Numbered from the stretch's first letter, positions 1-6,134 are shown. The stretch is DNA of 6,894 nt from Oscillospiraceae bacterium (GCA_016302405.1 JAEDNR010000093.1:1-6894); one strand, 5' to 3'. The notes: generated from the sequence alone by a model not told the origin. Translations and numbers: made by a program.

Positions 1-190
1 AGCACCACCCCCGGGGGAAGCGATTGCGCTTCGCGCCAGTGCGCCAAATTCCAATTTGTCGCGACACAGAACGATACCGAGCGGGTCAGGCAGGAAACGA
101 AAATAGACCACGCTCGTCACGACTTGTCAGCGGCGACTCGCCGCCAAATTCCAATTTATCTGTTTGCTGCCGAACCGCCGATAAGGGTTG
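1..190. repeat. Intergenic repeat remnants with two AAATTCCAATTT copies
   Basis: This is the gap downstream of the minus-strand operon; I find no credible gene in it. Exact copies of AAATTCCAATTT lie at 46-57 and 146-157, both in the same orientation. The first sits in a near-palindrome (GCGCCAAATT, then CC-centre, then AATTTGTCGC). The second directly follows a perfect 7-bp inverted repeat at 130-144 (GCGGCGA / TCGCCGC around one base). The same layout, a GC-rich mini-hairpin beside AAATTCCAATTT, recurs at 6105-6129. CCCCCGGGGG at 8-17 is another short palindrome. The 130-144 hairpin might help end the minus-strand operon transcript, but no T-run follows it on that strand, so I do not call a terminator. 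Confidence 0.6.
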
Positions 191-361
191 TCAATTATTC
201 AGCTTGTCCAGCTCTTTCGCGATGGGGCAGCTTCCCTCGTAGACGCAGCTTCCGTAGCAGCAGTCCGCTTCCTCCAAAACCCCATCCACCGTCTCGGCGC
301 AGACCGTACGGCTGGCATCCAGCTGGCGGCAGTAGCCGGTGATGAATTTCTCGTCTTCCAT
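191..361 (-). CDS. Small cysteine-rich protein, function unknown (56 aa)
   Basis: This is a hypothetical protein of 56 residues beginning MEDEKFITGYCRQLD and ending with TGA. It has six cysteines (11, 21, 34, 35, 39, 45), with the last four in a CC-x3-C-x5-C cluster followed by the helix-like tail PIAKELDKLNN. That density in a cytosolic protein without a signal peptide suggests metal or Fe-S binding, which is inference only. The start at 361 is chosen because GGAGG, lying in the last codons of the upstream hydrolase gene, sits 7 bases ahead of it. An in-frame ATG at 367 overlaps the hydrolase stop as ATGA and would add two residues, but it is only one base from that GGAGG. The 2-base gap to the hydrolase indicates the same operon and coupled translation. 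I do not recognise a named family. Confidence 0.72.
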   Translation of the reverse strand: MEDEKFITGYCRQLDASRTVCAETVDGVLEEADCCYGSCVYEGSCPIAKELDKLNN

Positions 362-363
362 AC

Positions 364-2205
364 TCATTCCTCCAGAATGCAGAAGCCACGGGGCGCCAGA
401 GTCGTCGCGGTGGGGGAGGCAAGCTGAATATTCCGTCCCATTAAGAGCTTACCGGCATCGATGGCCCAGGGGTCCTCACTGCGGTTTACATAAATCCGAA
501 CCGTTTTCCCGTTCCGGCAGCGGGTGTAGCCCAGGTGCTTATCTCCCGCCTGGAAGAACTGAATATCTCCCAACCGCAGAGGTTCGCAGTCCCTGCGCAG
601 CGCGCCCAGGAGCCGGTAGTGGGCCTGCAGTTCCTCGTCCTCCCGGCCCCAGGGGAAGGTCCGCCGGTTGAAGGGATCCCGGTAGCCCTCCATCCCCGCC
701 TCGTCGCCGTAGTAGATGCTGGGTGCCCCCGGCAGGGTAAACTGGAGGAAGGAGGCCATGAACAGCCGGTCCCTTGCCACCTCCAGCCGGTTCCGGGACA
801 GGTGCCGGTGGGCCTTTTCCGCCCGGGTGCCCTCGAAGTCATCCACCAGGGCGGTGAGAATCCGGGCGGTATCGTGGGTGCCCAGCAGGTTCATGCAGCA
901 GCGCATGACCTGGGGCGGATAGTTTTCCACAATGGACATCACCGTGTCCCGGAACCCCCTGCCGCTGTCCCGGCCCCGCATAAAGTCCAGGATGGCGTTG
1001 CGGAAGGGATAGTTCATCACGCTGTCCAGCTGGGCGTCGGTGAAGTACCGGCGGCGGGTGCCGTAGGCAATCTTGGTGGAGGCATCCTCCCACACCTCGC
1101 CCATGAGCAGGGCGTCGGGCTTTATCTCCCGGATCCTCCCGCGGAGGGCCTGGATAAATTCCCCCGGCAGCTCGTCGGCCACGTCCAGCCGGAAGCCGTC
1201 CGCCCCCAGCCGGAGCCAGTGGGCCACCACGGAATCCTCGTCCGTGATGATGAAGCCCATGAAGCCCGGATCCAGCTTGTTCACCGTGGGCAGGGTGTCA
1301 AAATTCCACCAGGAATGATAGTTGCCCGGCCACTGGTAGAAGGTGTACCAGCTATAGTAAGGAGAGGACTGGGACTGGTAGGCCCCCAATCCCTCAAAAG
1401 TGCCGTAGCGGTTAAAGTACAGGCTGTTGGAGCCGGTGTGGGAGTATACCCCGTCCAGCACCACCCGGATGCCTCGGGCGTGGGCCTGCTTGCAAAGCTC
1501 GGAAAAATCTTCCTCGGTGCCCAGCATGGGGTCCGGGGTCTTGTAGTCGCCGGTGTCGTAGCGGTGGCTGGAAAAGCTTTTGCTGATGGGGTTCAGGTAG
1601 AGGATGGTGGCCCCCAGCCCGGCAATATAGTCAAGCTTTTCCGTAATCCCCCGGAAATTGCCGCCGAAAAAGTCGTTATTGAGGACGGTGCCGTCTTCCT
1701 CCGGCTGCCAGACGACTTCCTCGTTCCAATCCTTGTGGACCGTGTAGGGGGTGAGCTTGCCGGTAAGGTCCGGGCTTCCGGACTTCGCGAACCGGTCCGG
1801 GAAGACCTGGTAGATCACCGCCCCCTGGGCCCAGTCCGGGGTATCGTACTCCGCCGGGACGCAGTTCAGCATCCACAGGTCCCCTGCTTCCATATTGGTA
1901 TCGTTTCCCTGTTTAAACAGGCGGAAGCTGCCCTCATTGTGGTGGACGATAAAGTAATAGAAGTAAAGTCCCCGTTCCTCCAGGGTGAAGTCTCCCCGGA
2001 AGATCCGGTAGGGGCCCTCCCGGGACTCGGAATTCAGGGAAAAGGCAAAGGCGGGGGAGCCGTCCTCCCGGGAAACCAGGCAGTCCACCCGTTTGGCGCA
2101 CACCGCCTCCGGCACATGGATGCGCAGCGTACAAAGCTGCCCCGGTGTCAGGACCCCGAAAGGTGTCTTATACTGGGGCAGCTTGCTGTCATACAGGATC
2201 CGCAT
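364..2205 (-). CDS. GH13 alpha-glucan hydrolase (neopullulanase / cyclomaltodextrinase type)
   Basis: This 613-residue cytoplasmic enzyme probably hydrolyses alpha-1,4 (possibly also alpha-1,6) bonds in maltodextrins, cyclodextrins or pullulan fragments. Residues 1 to about 120 look like the N-terminal beta domain of this subgroup; the (beta/alpha)8 barrel starts near WAQGAVIYQVFPDRF (125-139); a C-terminal beta domain follows about 545. All GH13 signatures are visible: region I DGVYSHTG (251-258), region II GFRLDVADE with nucleophile D341, region III GEVW with acid/base E370, and region IV LLGTHD with transition-state stabiliser D445. LPTVN (305-309) matches the MPKLN-like fifth region of the GH13_20 group. 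There is no signal peptide, so substrate must be imported. GGAGGT lies about 9 bases before the ATG. The gene is 31 bases downstream of the YesL-like gene in the same operon. Exact substrate specificity cannot be read from sequence. Confidence 0.93.
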   Translation of the reverse strand: MRILYDSKLPQYKTPFGVLTPGQLCTLRIHVPEAVCAKRVDCLVSREDGSPAFAFSLNSESREGPYRIFRGDFTLEERGLYFYYFIVHHNEGSFRLFKQGNDTNMEAGDLWMLNCVPAEYDTPDWAQGAVIYQVFPDRFAKSGSPDLTGKLTPYTVHKDWNEEVVWQPEEDGTVLNNDFFGGNFRGITEKLDYIAGLGATILYLNPISKSFSSHRYDTGDYKTPDPMLGTEEDFSELCKQAHARGIRVVLDGVYSHTGSNSLYFNRYGTFEGLGAYQSQSSPYYSWYTFYQWPGNYHSWWNFDTLPTVNKLDPGFMGFIITDEDSVVAHWLRLGADGFRLDVADELPGEFIQALRGRIREIKPDALLMGEVWEDASTKIAYGTRRRYFTDAQLDSVMNYPFRNAILDFMRGRDSGRGFRDTVMSIVENYPPQVMRCCMNLLGTHDTARILTALVDDFEGTRAEKAHRHLSRNRLEVARDRLFMASFLQFTLPGAPSIYYGDEAGMEGYRDPFNRRTFPWGREDEELQAHYRLLGALRRDCEPLRLGDIQFFQAGDKHLGYTRCRNGKTVRIYVNRSEDPWAIDAGKLLMGRNIQLASPTATTLAPRGFCILEE

Positions 2206-2236
2206 GAAATGAAACCTCCGTCGTTATGGTAATGGG

Positions 2237-2887
2237 TCAGCCGATGGTCACGCTTTCGTTTCCTTTTTCCAGCTGCTGGAACACAGGCTTCAGGATGGAG
2301 CTTGTCAGGAAGCTGACAAAGGCGAAGCCGATGATGACCCAGAAAATCAGGGTCTGGACAAAGACAGGCACGGAGATCAGCACCAGGATCACCGGCAGCA
2401 GGTTCAGAAACACCAGGAGCAGGGTCTTGGGCAGCTTGATGATGGCAAGGATCACCGCGTTGTTCACCTGCTGGCGCATGCCATTCTCGTACCGGGCGAT
2501 CAGAGGCATGAGGTAGGCGTACACCCCGGCAACCAGTATTGCCAGCACCGCCACAAGAATATACATTGCCTTGGCAAGCCCTCCGTTAAAATAGGCCATG
2601 ACCAGCAGCACATCGCACACCAGGCTCACGATGACCACCAGCTCCACCAGCCACGCCAGGGTGGACTGCTTAAAATTCTGGCGGAAGGCCCGGAAGAAGG
2701 CCTTCAGAAGGGGTCCCTCCTGCTCAAAGAGCATGTTCTGGGTGACCCGGTGCAGGGCGGTGAGGGAGGCCCCCAGAGTCACCACCGGCGCTGAGCACAG
2801 GATAAACAGCACGTTCAGGATCATCAGGTCCCCCACCCGGACCAGGAACTGGATAAAAGGATTTTCATAATTGAATAGGTTGCGCAT
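2237..2887 (-). CDS. YesL-like DUF624 membrane protein
   Basis: This 216-residue integral membrane protein has the look of the DUF624/YesL family. The N-terminal block is diagnostic: NPFIQFLVRVGDLMILN (9-25), followed by a hydrophobic stretch and CSAPVVTLGASLTALHRV (31-48). About five membrane segments are visible, near 18-42, 76-98, 104-128, 153-172 and 175-196, with a short polar tail (QQLEKGNESVTIG). YesL-type proteins sit in Firmicutes carbohydrate-use operons beside AraC-type regulators and sugar ABC transporters; their biochemical role is not established. Here it lies between such a regulator and a glucan hydrolase. Its first 23 bases overlap the 3' end of the regulator gene. The start is supported by AGGAGG 6 bases upstream, inside the regulator's last codons, implying coupled translation. 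Confidence 0.9.
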   Translation of the reverse strand: MRNLFNYENPFIQFLVRVGDLMILNVLFILCSAPVVTLGASLTALHRVTQNMLFEQEGPLLKAFFRAFRQNFKQSTLAWLVELVVIVSLVCDVLLVMAYFNGGLAKAMYILVAVLAILVAGVYAYLMPLIARYENGMRQQVNNAVILAIIKLPKTLLLVFLNLLPVILVLISVPVFVQTLIFWVIIGFAFVSFLTSSILKPVFQQLEKGNESVTIG

Positions 2888-3665
2888 TTTCTGCCTCCTG
2901 ATTTTCTTCCGGTGTCTCGCTGCGCAGCGCCCCGGGGGATATGCCGTAATAGTTGCGGAAATGGATGTAGAAGGTATTGGGCTGGGAATAGCCCACCAGC
3001 TTGGCGATCACGGAAATCTTCTCCCGGGAGTTCTGAATCAAACGCCGGGCCTCCCGCATCCGCCAGGCCATCAGGTAATCGGAAAACCGCATGCCCGTCT
3101 CCTTGAGGAACACCCGGCCGATGTACTTGCTGCTCATGCCCAAGGTGGCAGCCAGCTCCGTCAGGTTCAGGGCCTCCCGGTAGTCGGTGTGGACCAGGCT
3201 GATAAGCTTCTCGGTGGACCGGGACAGGCTTTCATAGTTGATGCCCAGCACCGGGTCGGTATCCGGCTCCCCGGAAGATATGAGATCGGCAGAGGGAATC
3301 CCCTCCGTCAGGGCCCAGCGGAGAAAGTCCAGAAAGACCTTCCAGTCCACAGGCTGAAGCAGGTAGTCCCTGGCCCCAGCCCGCATGAAGGTGCGCATAC
3401 GGCCGAATTCCGCTTCCGAAAGCAGGACGCAGGGGATCGTCCCCGGGCAGAGGACGGACAGCTGCCGGATCAGTTCCGCCCCGCGGTCTCCGTCCAGATG
3501 GGCGTCCACCAGGACGACCTCCGGCTGGAGAGCCTTGGAAAGCCGCAGGCCCTCGGTAAAGCCGGAGGCTGCCATTGGCTGAAAGCCCAGGGCATCATAG
3601 TCCAGGGCGGTCATCAGCCCGGCGCGGATAGCGTCATTGTTTTCCACAAACAGGATCCGGTACAT
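2865..3665 (-). CDS. AraC-family response regulator with degenerate receiver domain
   Basis: This is a 266-residue transcription regulator. Residues 1 to about 120 form a receiver domain (MYRILFVENNDAIRAGL; VVLVDAHLDGDRG; YLLQPVD). Residues 160-250 form an AraC-type DNA-binding domain with two helix-turn-helix units (LTELAATLGMSSKYIGRVF and ISVIAKLVGYSQPNTFYIHF). The phosphorylatable Asp is kept (D54) and S83 fills the Thr/Ser position. However, the acidic pair is E8-N9 rather than Asp-Asp, and the invariant Lys is Gln (Q104, codon CAG), so phosphorylation may be weak or absent. The architecture resembles YesN-type regulators. It heads the operon and probably controls the YesL and GH13 genes; no partner kinase is in the window. 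Start 3665 has AGAGG 7 bases upstream and fits the receiver fold. An in-frame ATG at 3767 would add 34 unrelated residues reaching into a repeat. Confidence 0.9.
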   Translation of the reverse strand: MYRILFVENNDAIRAGLMTALDYDALGFQPMAASGFTEGLRLSKALQPEVVLVDAHLDGDRGAELIRQLSVLCPGTIPCVLLSEAEFGRMRTFMRAGARDYLLQPVDWKVFLDFLRWALTEGIPSADLISSGEPDTDPVLGINYESLSRSTEKLISLVHTDYREALNLTELAATLGMSSKYIGRVFLKETGMRFSDYLMAWRMREARRLIQNSREKISVIAKLVGYSQPNTFYIHFRNYYGISPGALRSETPEENQEAENAQPIQL

Positions 3666-3701
3666 GCTGTCCCTCTTTCTGTAAAAATGAAATATGCGTA
3701 A

Positions 3702-3729
3702 AGTATGGGGTATCGGTATTCCGTGGCAA
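3702..3729 (-). promoter_or_regulatory. Possible sigma-A-type promoter of the regulator operon
   Basis: On the minus strand TTGCCA (3729-3724, 5 of 6 to the -35 consensus) lies 16 bases before CATACT (3707-3702, 4 of 6 to the -10 consensus). This is about 40 bases upstream of the regulator start. The match is modest, and it begins only 6 bases from the AAATTGGAATTT repeat end at 3736. Confidence 0.3.
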
Positions 3730-3735
3730 ACGGAG

Positions 3736-3971
3736 AAATTGGAATTTGGCGAGGAAAAACCGGGCATCGAACAACATTGTCATTCCGAACCAGTGCGCAC
3801 ACTGGTGTGGGAATCTCCATCGAATTTCAGGCTACCTATCGTCATACAGGTCATTCTTTCCTGCCGTTTTCCGGAATTCATCCACGAAAAGGGGTACTTC
3901 TATCCGGGGGATTGCCACGCCAGTGTGCGCTACTTTATCGCAATGACCTGGAATTCAACAAATTCCAATTT
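3736..3971. repeat. MITE-like palindromic repeat element (about 236 bp)
   Basis: The element is bounded by perfect 13-base inverted ends: AAATTGGAATTTG at 3736-3748 and its complement at 3959-3971. Inside, two related hairpin units face each other. The left (3779-3816) reads GTCATTCCGA ... GGGAATC, with the hairpin CCAGTG-CGCA-CACTGG (3790-3805) nested inside ATTCC/GGAAT. The right, read on the minus strand (3947-3909), begins GTCATTGCGA and ends GGCAATCCCC. The two share a perfect 11-base inverted match GCGCACACTGG (3795-3805 and 3920-3930). No transposase or convincing gene lies inside; open frames crossing it show no recognisable domain and lack ribosome sites. Repeats of the CATTSCGA...GGSAATC form are, to my knowledge, common between genes in clostridial genomes. 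Confidence 0.7.
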
Positions 3972-4112
3972 GCCCCAATGCCGGTTTACGTCAAAAAATT
4001 TTTTATACGGAAACTATATCACAACTTTTTCAAAACTGCAATGCCTTTCCGGGCACATTTGGGGAGGAAGGGAATTATCCGGAAAAAGATGCCGATTCCG
4101 GCGAAATATGTA

Positions 4113-4141
4113 TTTACTTTCCGGGGCACTTGTGGTAAGAT
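4113..4141 (+). promoter_or_regulatory. Likely pckA promoter (extended -10)
   Basis: TTTACT (4113-4118) is separated by exactly 17 bases from TAAGAT (4136-4141). The -10 is preceded by TG-G at 4133-4135, the extended -10 arrangement TGnTAnnnT. Each hexamer matches consensus at 4 of 6. The predicted transcription start is about 4148, giving a leader of about 100 bases before pckA. A TTCCGG motif (4119-4124) lies inside the spacer. Confidence 0.5.
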
Positions 4142-4143
4142 GT

Positions 4144-4183
4144 ATGTGGTGGAGATTGGGATTCTGCCAACGAACCACCGCAT
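4144..4183 (+). promoter_or_regulatory. Hairpin in the pckA leader
   Basis: ATGTGGTGG (4144-4152) pairs with CCACCGCAT (4175-4183) over 9 bp with one G-U. An inner stem TTGG (4156-4159) / CCAA (4167-4170) closes a 7-base loop. It lies at the predicted 5' end of the pckA transcript and is followed by TATTTTG (4184-4190), so it could protect the 5' end or act as a weak attenuator. Either role is inference. If transcription starts at 4148, only the inner five outer-stem pairs remain. Confidence 0.35.
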
Positions 4184-4248
4184 TATTTTGTAGAACGCGG
4201 CGCATTTACCGCATTTCTTAATTACCATTTTACCAGGAGGACACATTT

Positions 4249-5856
4249 ATGGCAAACATTGATCTGAGCAAGTATGGTATCAACGCTACTACCGAGGTAG
4301 TACATAATCCTTCCTATGAGGATCTGTTCCAGGCGGAGATGGATCCCACTCTGGAGGGCTATGAAAAGGGTCAGCTCACCGAGCTGGGCGCCGTCAACGT
4401 GATGACGGGCATCTACACCGGACGCTCCCCCAAGGACAAGTACATCGTCATGGACGAAAACTCCAAGGACACCGTGTGGTGGACCTCCGACGAGTTCAAG
4501 AACGACAACCACCCCATGAGTGAAGCGGTCTGGGGTCAGGTGAAGGATCTGGCTGTGAAGGAGCTGTCCGGCAAGAAGCTGTATGTGGTGGACGCCTTCT
4601 GCGGCGCCAACGCCGACACCCGGATGAACGTCCGCTTCATCGTGGAGGTGGCATGGCAGGCCCACTTCATTAAGAACATGTTCATTGTCCCCTCCGAGGA
4701 GGAGCTGGCTTCCTTCGAGCCTGACTTCGTTGTCTACAACGCCTCCAAGGCCCAGGTGGAGAACTACAAGGAGCTGGGCCTCAACTCCAGCACCTGCGTT
4801 GCCTTCAACATCACCTCCCGTGAGCAGGTCATCCTGAACACCTGGTACGGCGGCGAGATGAAGAAGGGCATGTTCTCCATGATGAACTACTACCTGCCCC
4901 TGAAGGGCATCGCCTCCATGCACTGCTCTGCCAACACCGACATGGAGGGCAAGAACACCGCCCTGTTCTTCGGCCTGTCCGGCACCGGCAAGACCACCCT
5001 GTCCACCGACCCCAAGCGTCTGCTCATCGGCGATGACGAGCACGGCTGGGACGACAACGGCGTGTTTAACTTCGAGGGCGGCTGCTATGCCAAGGTCATC
5101 GGCCTGGATAAGGAGTCCGAGCCCGACATCTACAACGCCATTAAGCGCAACGCCCTGCTGGAGAACGTGACCGTGGACGAGGCCGGCAAGTGCGACTTTG
5201 CCGACAAGTCCGTCACCGAAAACACCCGTGTGTCCTACCCCATCACCCACATTGAGAAGATCGTCCGTCCCGTGTCCGCGGCTCCCGCTGCCAAGAACGT
5301 GATCTTCCTGTCCGCCGACGCTTTCGGCGTGCTGCCTCCCGTGTCCATCCTGACCCCGGAGCAGGCCCAGTACTACTTCCTCAGCGGCTTCACCGCGAAG
5401 CTGGCCGGTACCGAGCGTGGCATCACCGAGCCCACCCCCACCTTCTCCGCCTGCTTCGGACAGGCCTTCCTGGAGCTGCATCCGACCAAGTACGGCGAGG
5501 AGCTGGTCAAGAAGATGGAGGCAAACGGCGCCCGGGCTTACCTCGTGAACACCGGCTGGAACGGCACCGGCAAGCGGATCACCATTAAGGATACCCGCGG
5601 CATCATCGACGCCATCCTGGACGGCTCCATTCTGAAGGCCGAGACCAAAGTTATCCCCATGTTCAACCTGGAGGTTCCCACCTCCCTGCCCGGCGTGAAC
5701 CCCGCCATCCTGGATCCCCGGGACACCTACGCCGATGTGAGCGAGTGGGAGACCAAGGCTCGGGATCTGGCTGGCCGGTTCCAGAAGAACTTCGTCAAGT
5801 ACACCGGCAACGACGCCGGCAAGGCGCTGGTCGCCGCCGGCCCCAAGGCTGAGTAA
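4249..5856 (+). CDS. pckA: Phosphoenolpyruvate carboxykinase (ATP)
   Basis: This 535-residue cytosolic enzyme interconverts oxaloacetate + ATP and PEP + CO2 + ADP. In glycolytic anaerobes it often runs towards oxaloacetate, conserving ATP. The catalytic set is complete and offset by 6-7 residues from the E. coli enzyme (540 aa): R59 in TGRSPKDKY, Y200 and K206 in WYGGEMKKG, H225 in MHCSAN, P-loop GLSGTGKTT (242-250, K248), metal-binding LIGDDEHGW (259-267, D262/D263) and R327 in ENTRVSYP. The C-terminal nucleotide-binding block YLVNTGWNGTGKRI (431-444) is intact. AGGAGG lies 8 bases before the ATG. It is transcribed divergently from the glucan operon, with a 583-base repeat-containing gap between them, and is followed by a strong hairpin. 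The high share of C-ending codons such as GGC, AAC and GAC suggests high expression. Confidence 0.98.
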   Translation: MANIDLSKYGINATTEVVHNPSYEDLFQAEMDPTLEGYEKGQLTELGAVNVMTGIYTGRSPKDKYIVMDENSKDTVWWTSDEFKNDNHPMSEAVWGQVKDLAVKELSGKKLYVVDAFCGANADTRMNVRFIVEVAWQAHFIKNMFIVPSEEELASFEPDFVVYNASKAQVENYKELGLNSSTCVAFNITSREQVILNTWYGGEMKKGMFSMMNYYLPLKGIASMHCSANTDMEGKNTALFFGLSGTGKTTLSTDPKRLLIGDDEHGWDDNGVFNFEGGCYAKVIGLDKESEPDIYNAIKRNALLENVTVDEAGKCDFADKSVTENTRVSYPITHIEKIVRPVSAAPAAKNVIFLSADAFGVLPPVSILTPEQAQYYFLSGFTAKLAGTERGITEPTPTFSACFGQAFLELHPTKYGEELVKKMEANGARAYLVNTGWNGTGKRITIKDTRGIIDAILDGSILKAETKVIPMFNLEVPTSLPGVNPAILDPRDTYADVSEWETKARDLAGRFQKNFVKYTGNDAGKALVAAGPKAE

Positions 5857-5871
5857 GCTGTAAGGAACCTT

Positions 5872-5899
5872 TCCGGCACCCGGTTCCCCGGGTGCCGGA
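5872..5899 (+). terminator. Hairpin after pckA, probable terminator without U-run
   Basis: A perfect 12-bp stem, TCCGGCACCCGG (5872-5883) / CCGGGTGCCGGA (5888-5899), closes a TTCC tetraloop 15 bases after the pckA stop codon. The bases that follow are TATAAAAAACATG, so the usual T-run is missing on this strand, and none follows on the other strand either. Placement and GC-richness still favour a 3'-end role (termination or protection from exonucleases). Confidence 0.6.
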
Positions 5900-5934
5900 T
5901 ATAAAAAACATGCGTATCGGTTTGAACCGACTGC

Positions 5935-6134
5935 CCGACAGATTGGAATTTAATTGACAATTGACAATGAACAATTGACAATTAAGGAATCCCTCCGGGA
6001 TGATTTAAAATAAGAAGAATTTGACCGAAAACAATTCGGAATTATTTCAAAATCGTCCCGAAGGGACACAACAATTGTCAACTGTCAATTGTCAATTGTC
6101 AATTCGGCGGAGCCGCTAAATTCCAATTTGTCGG
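5935..6134. repeat. MITE-like inverted repeat built of heptamer arrays (about 200 bp)
   Basis: Outer ends are CCGACAGATTGGAATTTA (5935-5952) and its inverse TAAATTCCAATTTGTCGG (6117-6134), matching at 17 of 18. Inside, arms of 55 bases (5952-6006 and 6050-6104) are inverted copies matching at 45 of 55. The outer part of each arm is a 7-base tandem array: AATTGAC four times plus AATT on the left, AATTGTC four times plus AATT on the right, with a few substitutions. Each arm ends inward in a small hairpin: ATCCC-TCC-GGGAT (5989-6001) and GTCCC-GAA-GGGAC (6055-6067). A GC-rich hairpin CGGC-GGA-GCCG (6105-6115) is present only on the right side. No open frame of note lies inside. Confidence 0.8.

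Noticed and set aside
124..342. Plus-strand open frames over 24-427 and the 75-codon minus frame at 195-422
   Set aside because: They conflict with the cysteine-rich gene, which has a good ribosome site, coupled start and clean stop, while these have none and run through the repeats or the end of the hydrolase gene.
535..2232. Long plus-strand open frame (565 codons) opposite the GH13 gene
   Set aside because: It is antisense to a gene with every GH13 catalytic motif, shows no recognisable domain, and has Val/Gly/Pro-rich composition typical of the complement of GC-rich codons.
2871..3701. Plus-strand open frame (276 codons) opposite the response regulator
   Set aside because: It is a shadow frame of a clear receiver + AraC gene, with no domain and no ribosome site.
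3666..3767. N-terminal 34-residue extension of the response regulator
   Set aside because: The extra residues do not match a receiver domain and reach into the repeat; the ATG at 3665 has a good AGAGG site and begins the fold exactly as expected.
3993..4004. AAAAAATTTTTT as a bidirectional terminator or curved DNA site
   Set aside because: No GC stem flanks it, so it is not a terminator; an A-tract effect on the promoter over 100 bases away is possible but unsupported.
3694..4221. Overlapping plus-strand open frames between the regulator and pckA (175 and 162 codons)
   Set aside because: Both cross the palindromic repeat at 3736-3971 and the pckA promoter, lack a ribosome site, and have translations with no recognisable domain; openness reflects the lower GC there.
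4222..5481. Long minus-strand open frame (419 codons) opposite pckA
   Set aside because: It is antisense to a complete PEP carboxykinase gene; its low-complexity Gly/Val/Leu/His composition is the usual shadow of GC-rich coding DNA.
6073..6104. CRISPR-like direct repeats
   Set aside because: The repeats are contiguous 7-base units without spacers and are mirrored at 5952-5983; this is a short tandem array inside a palindromic element.
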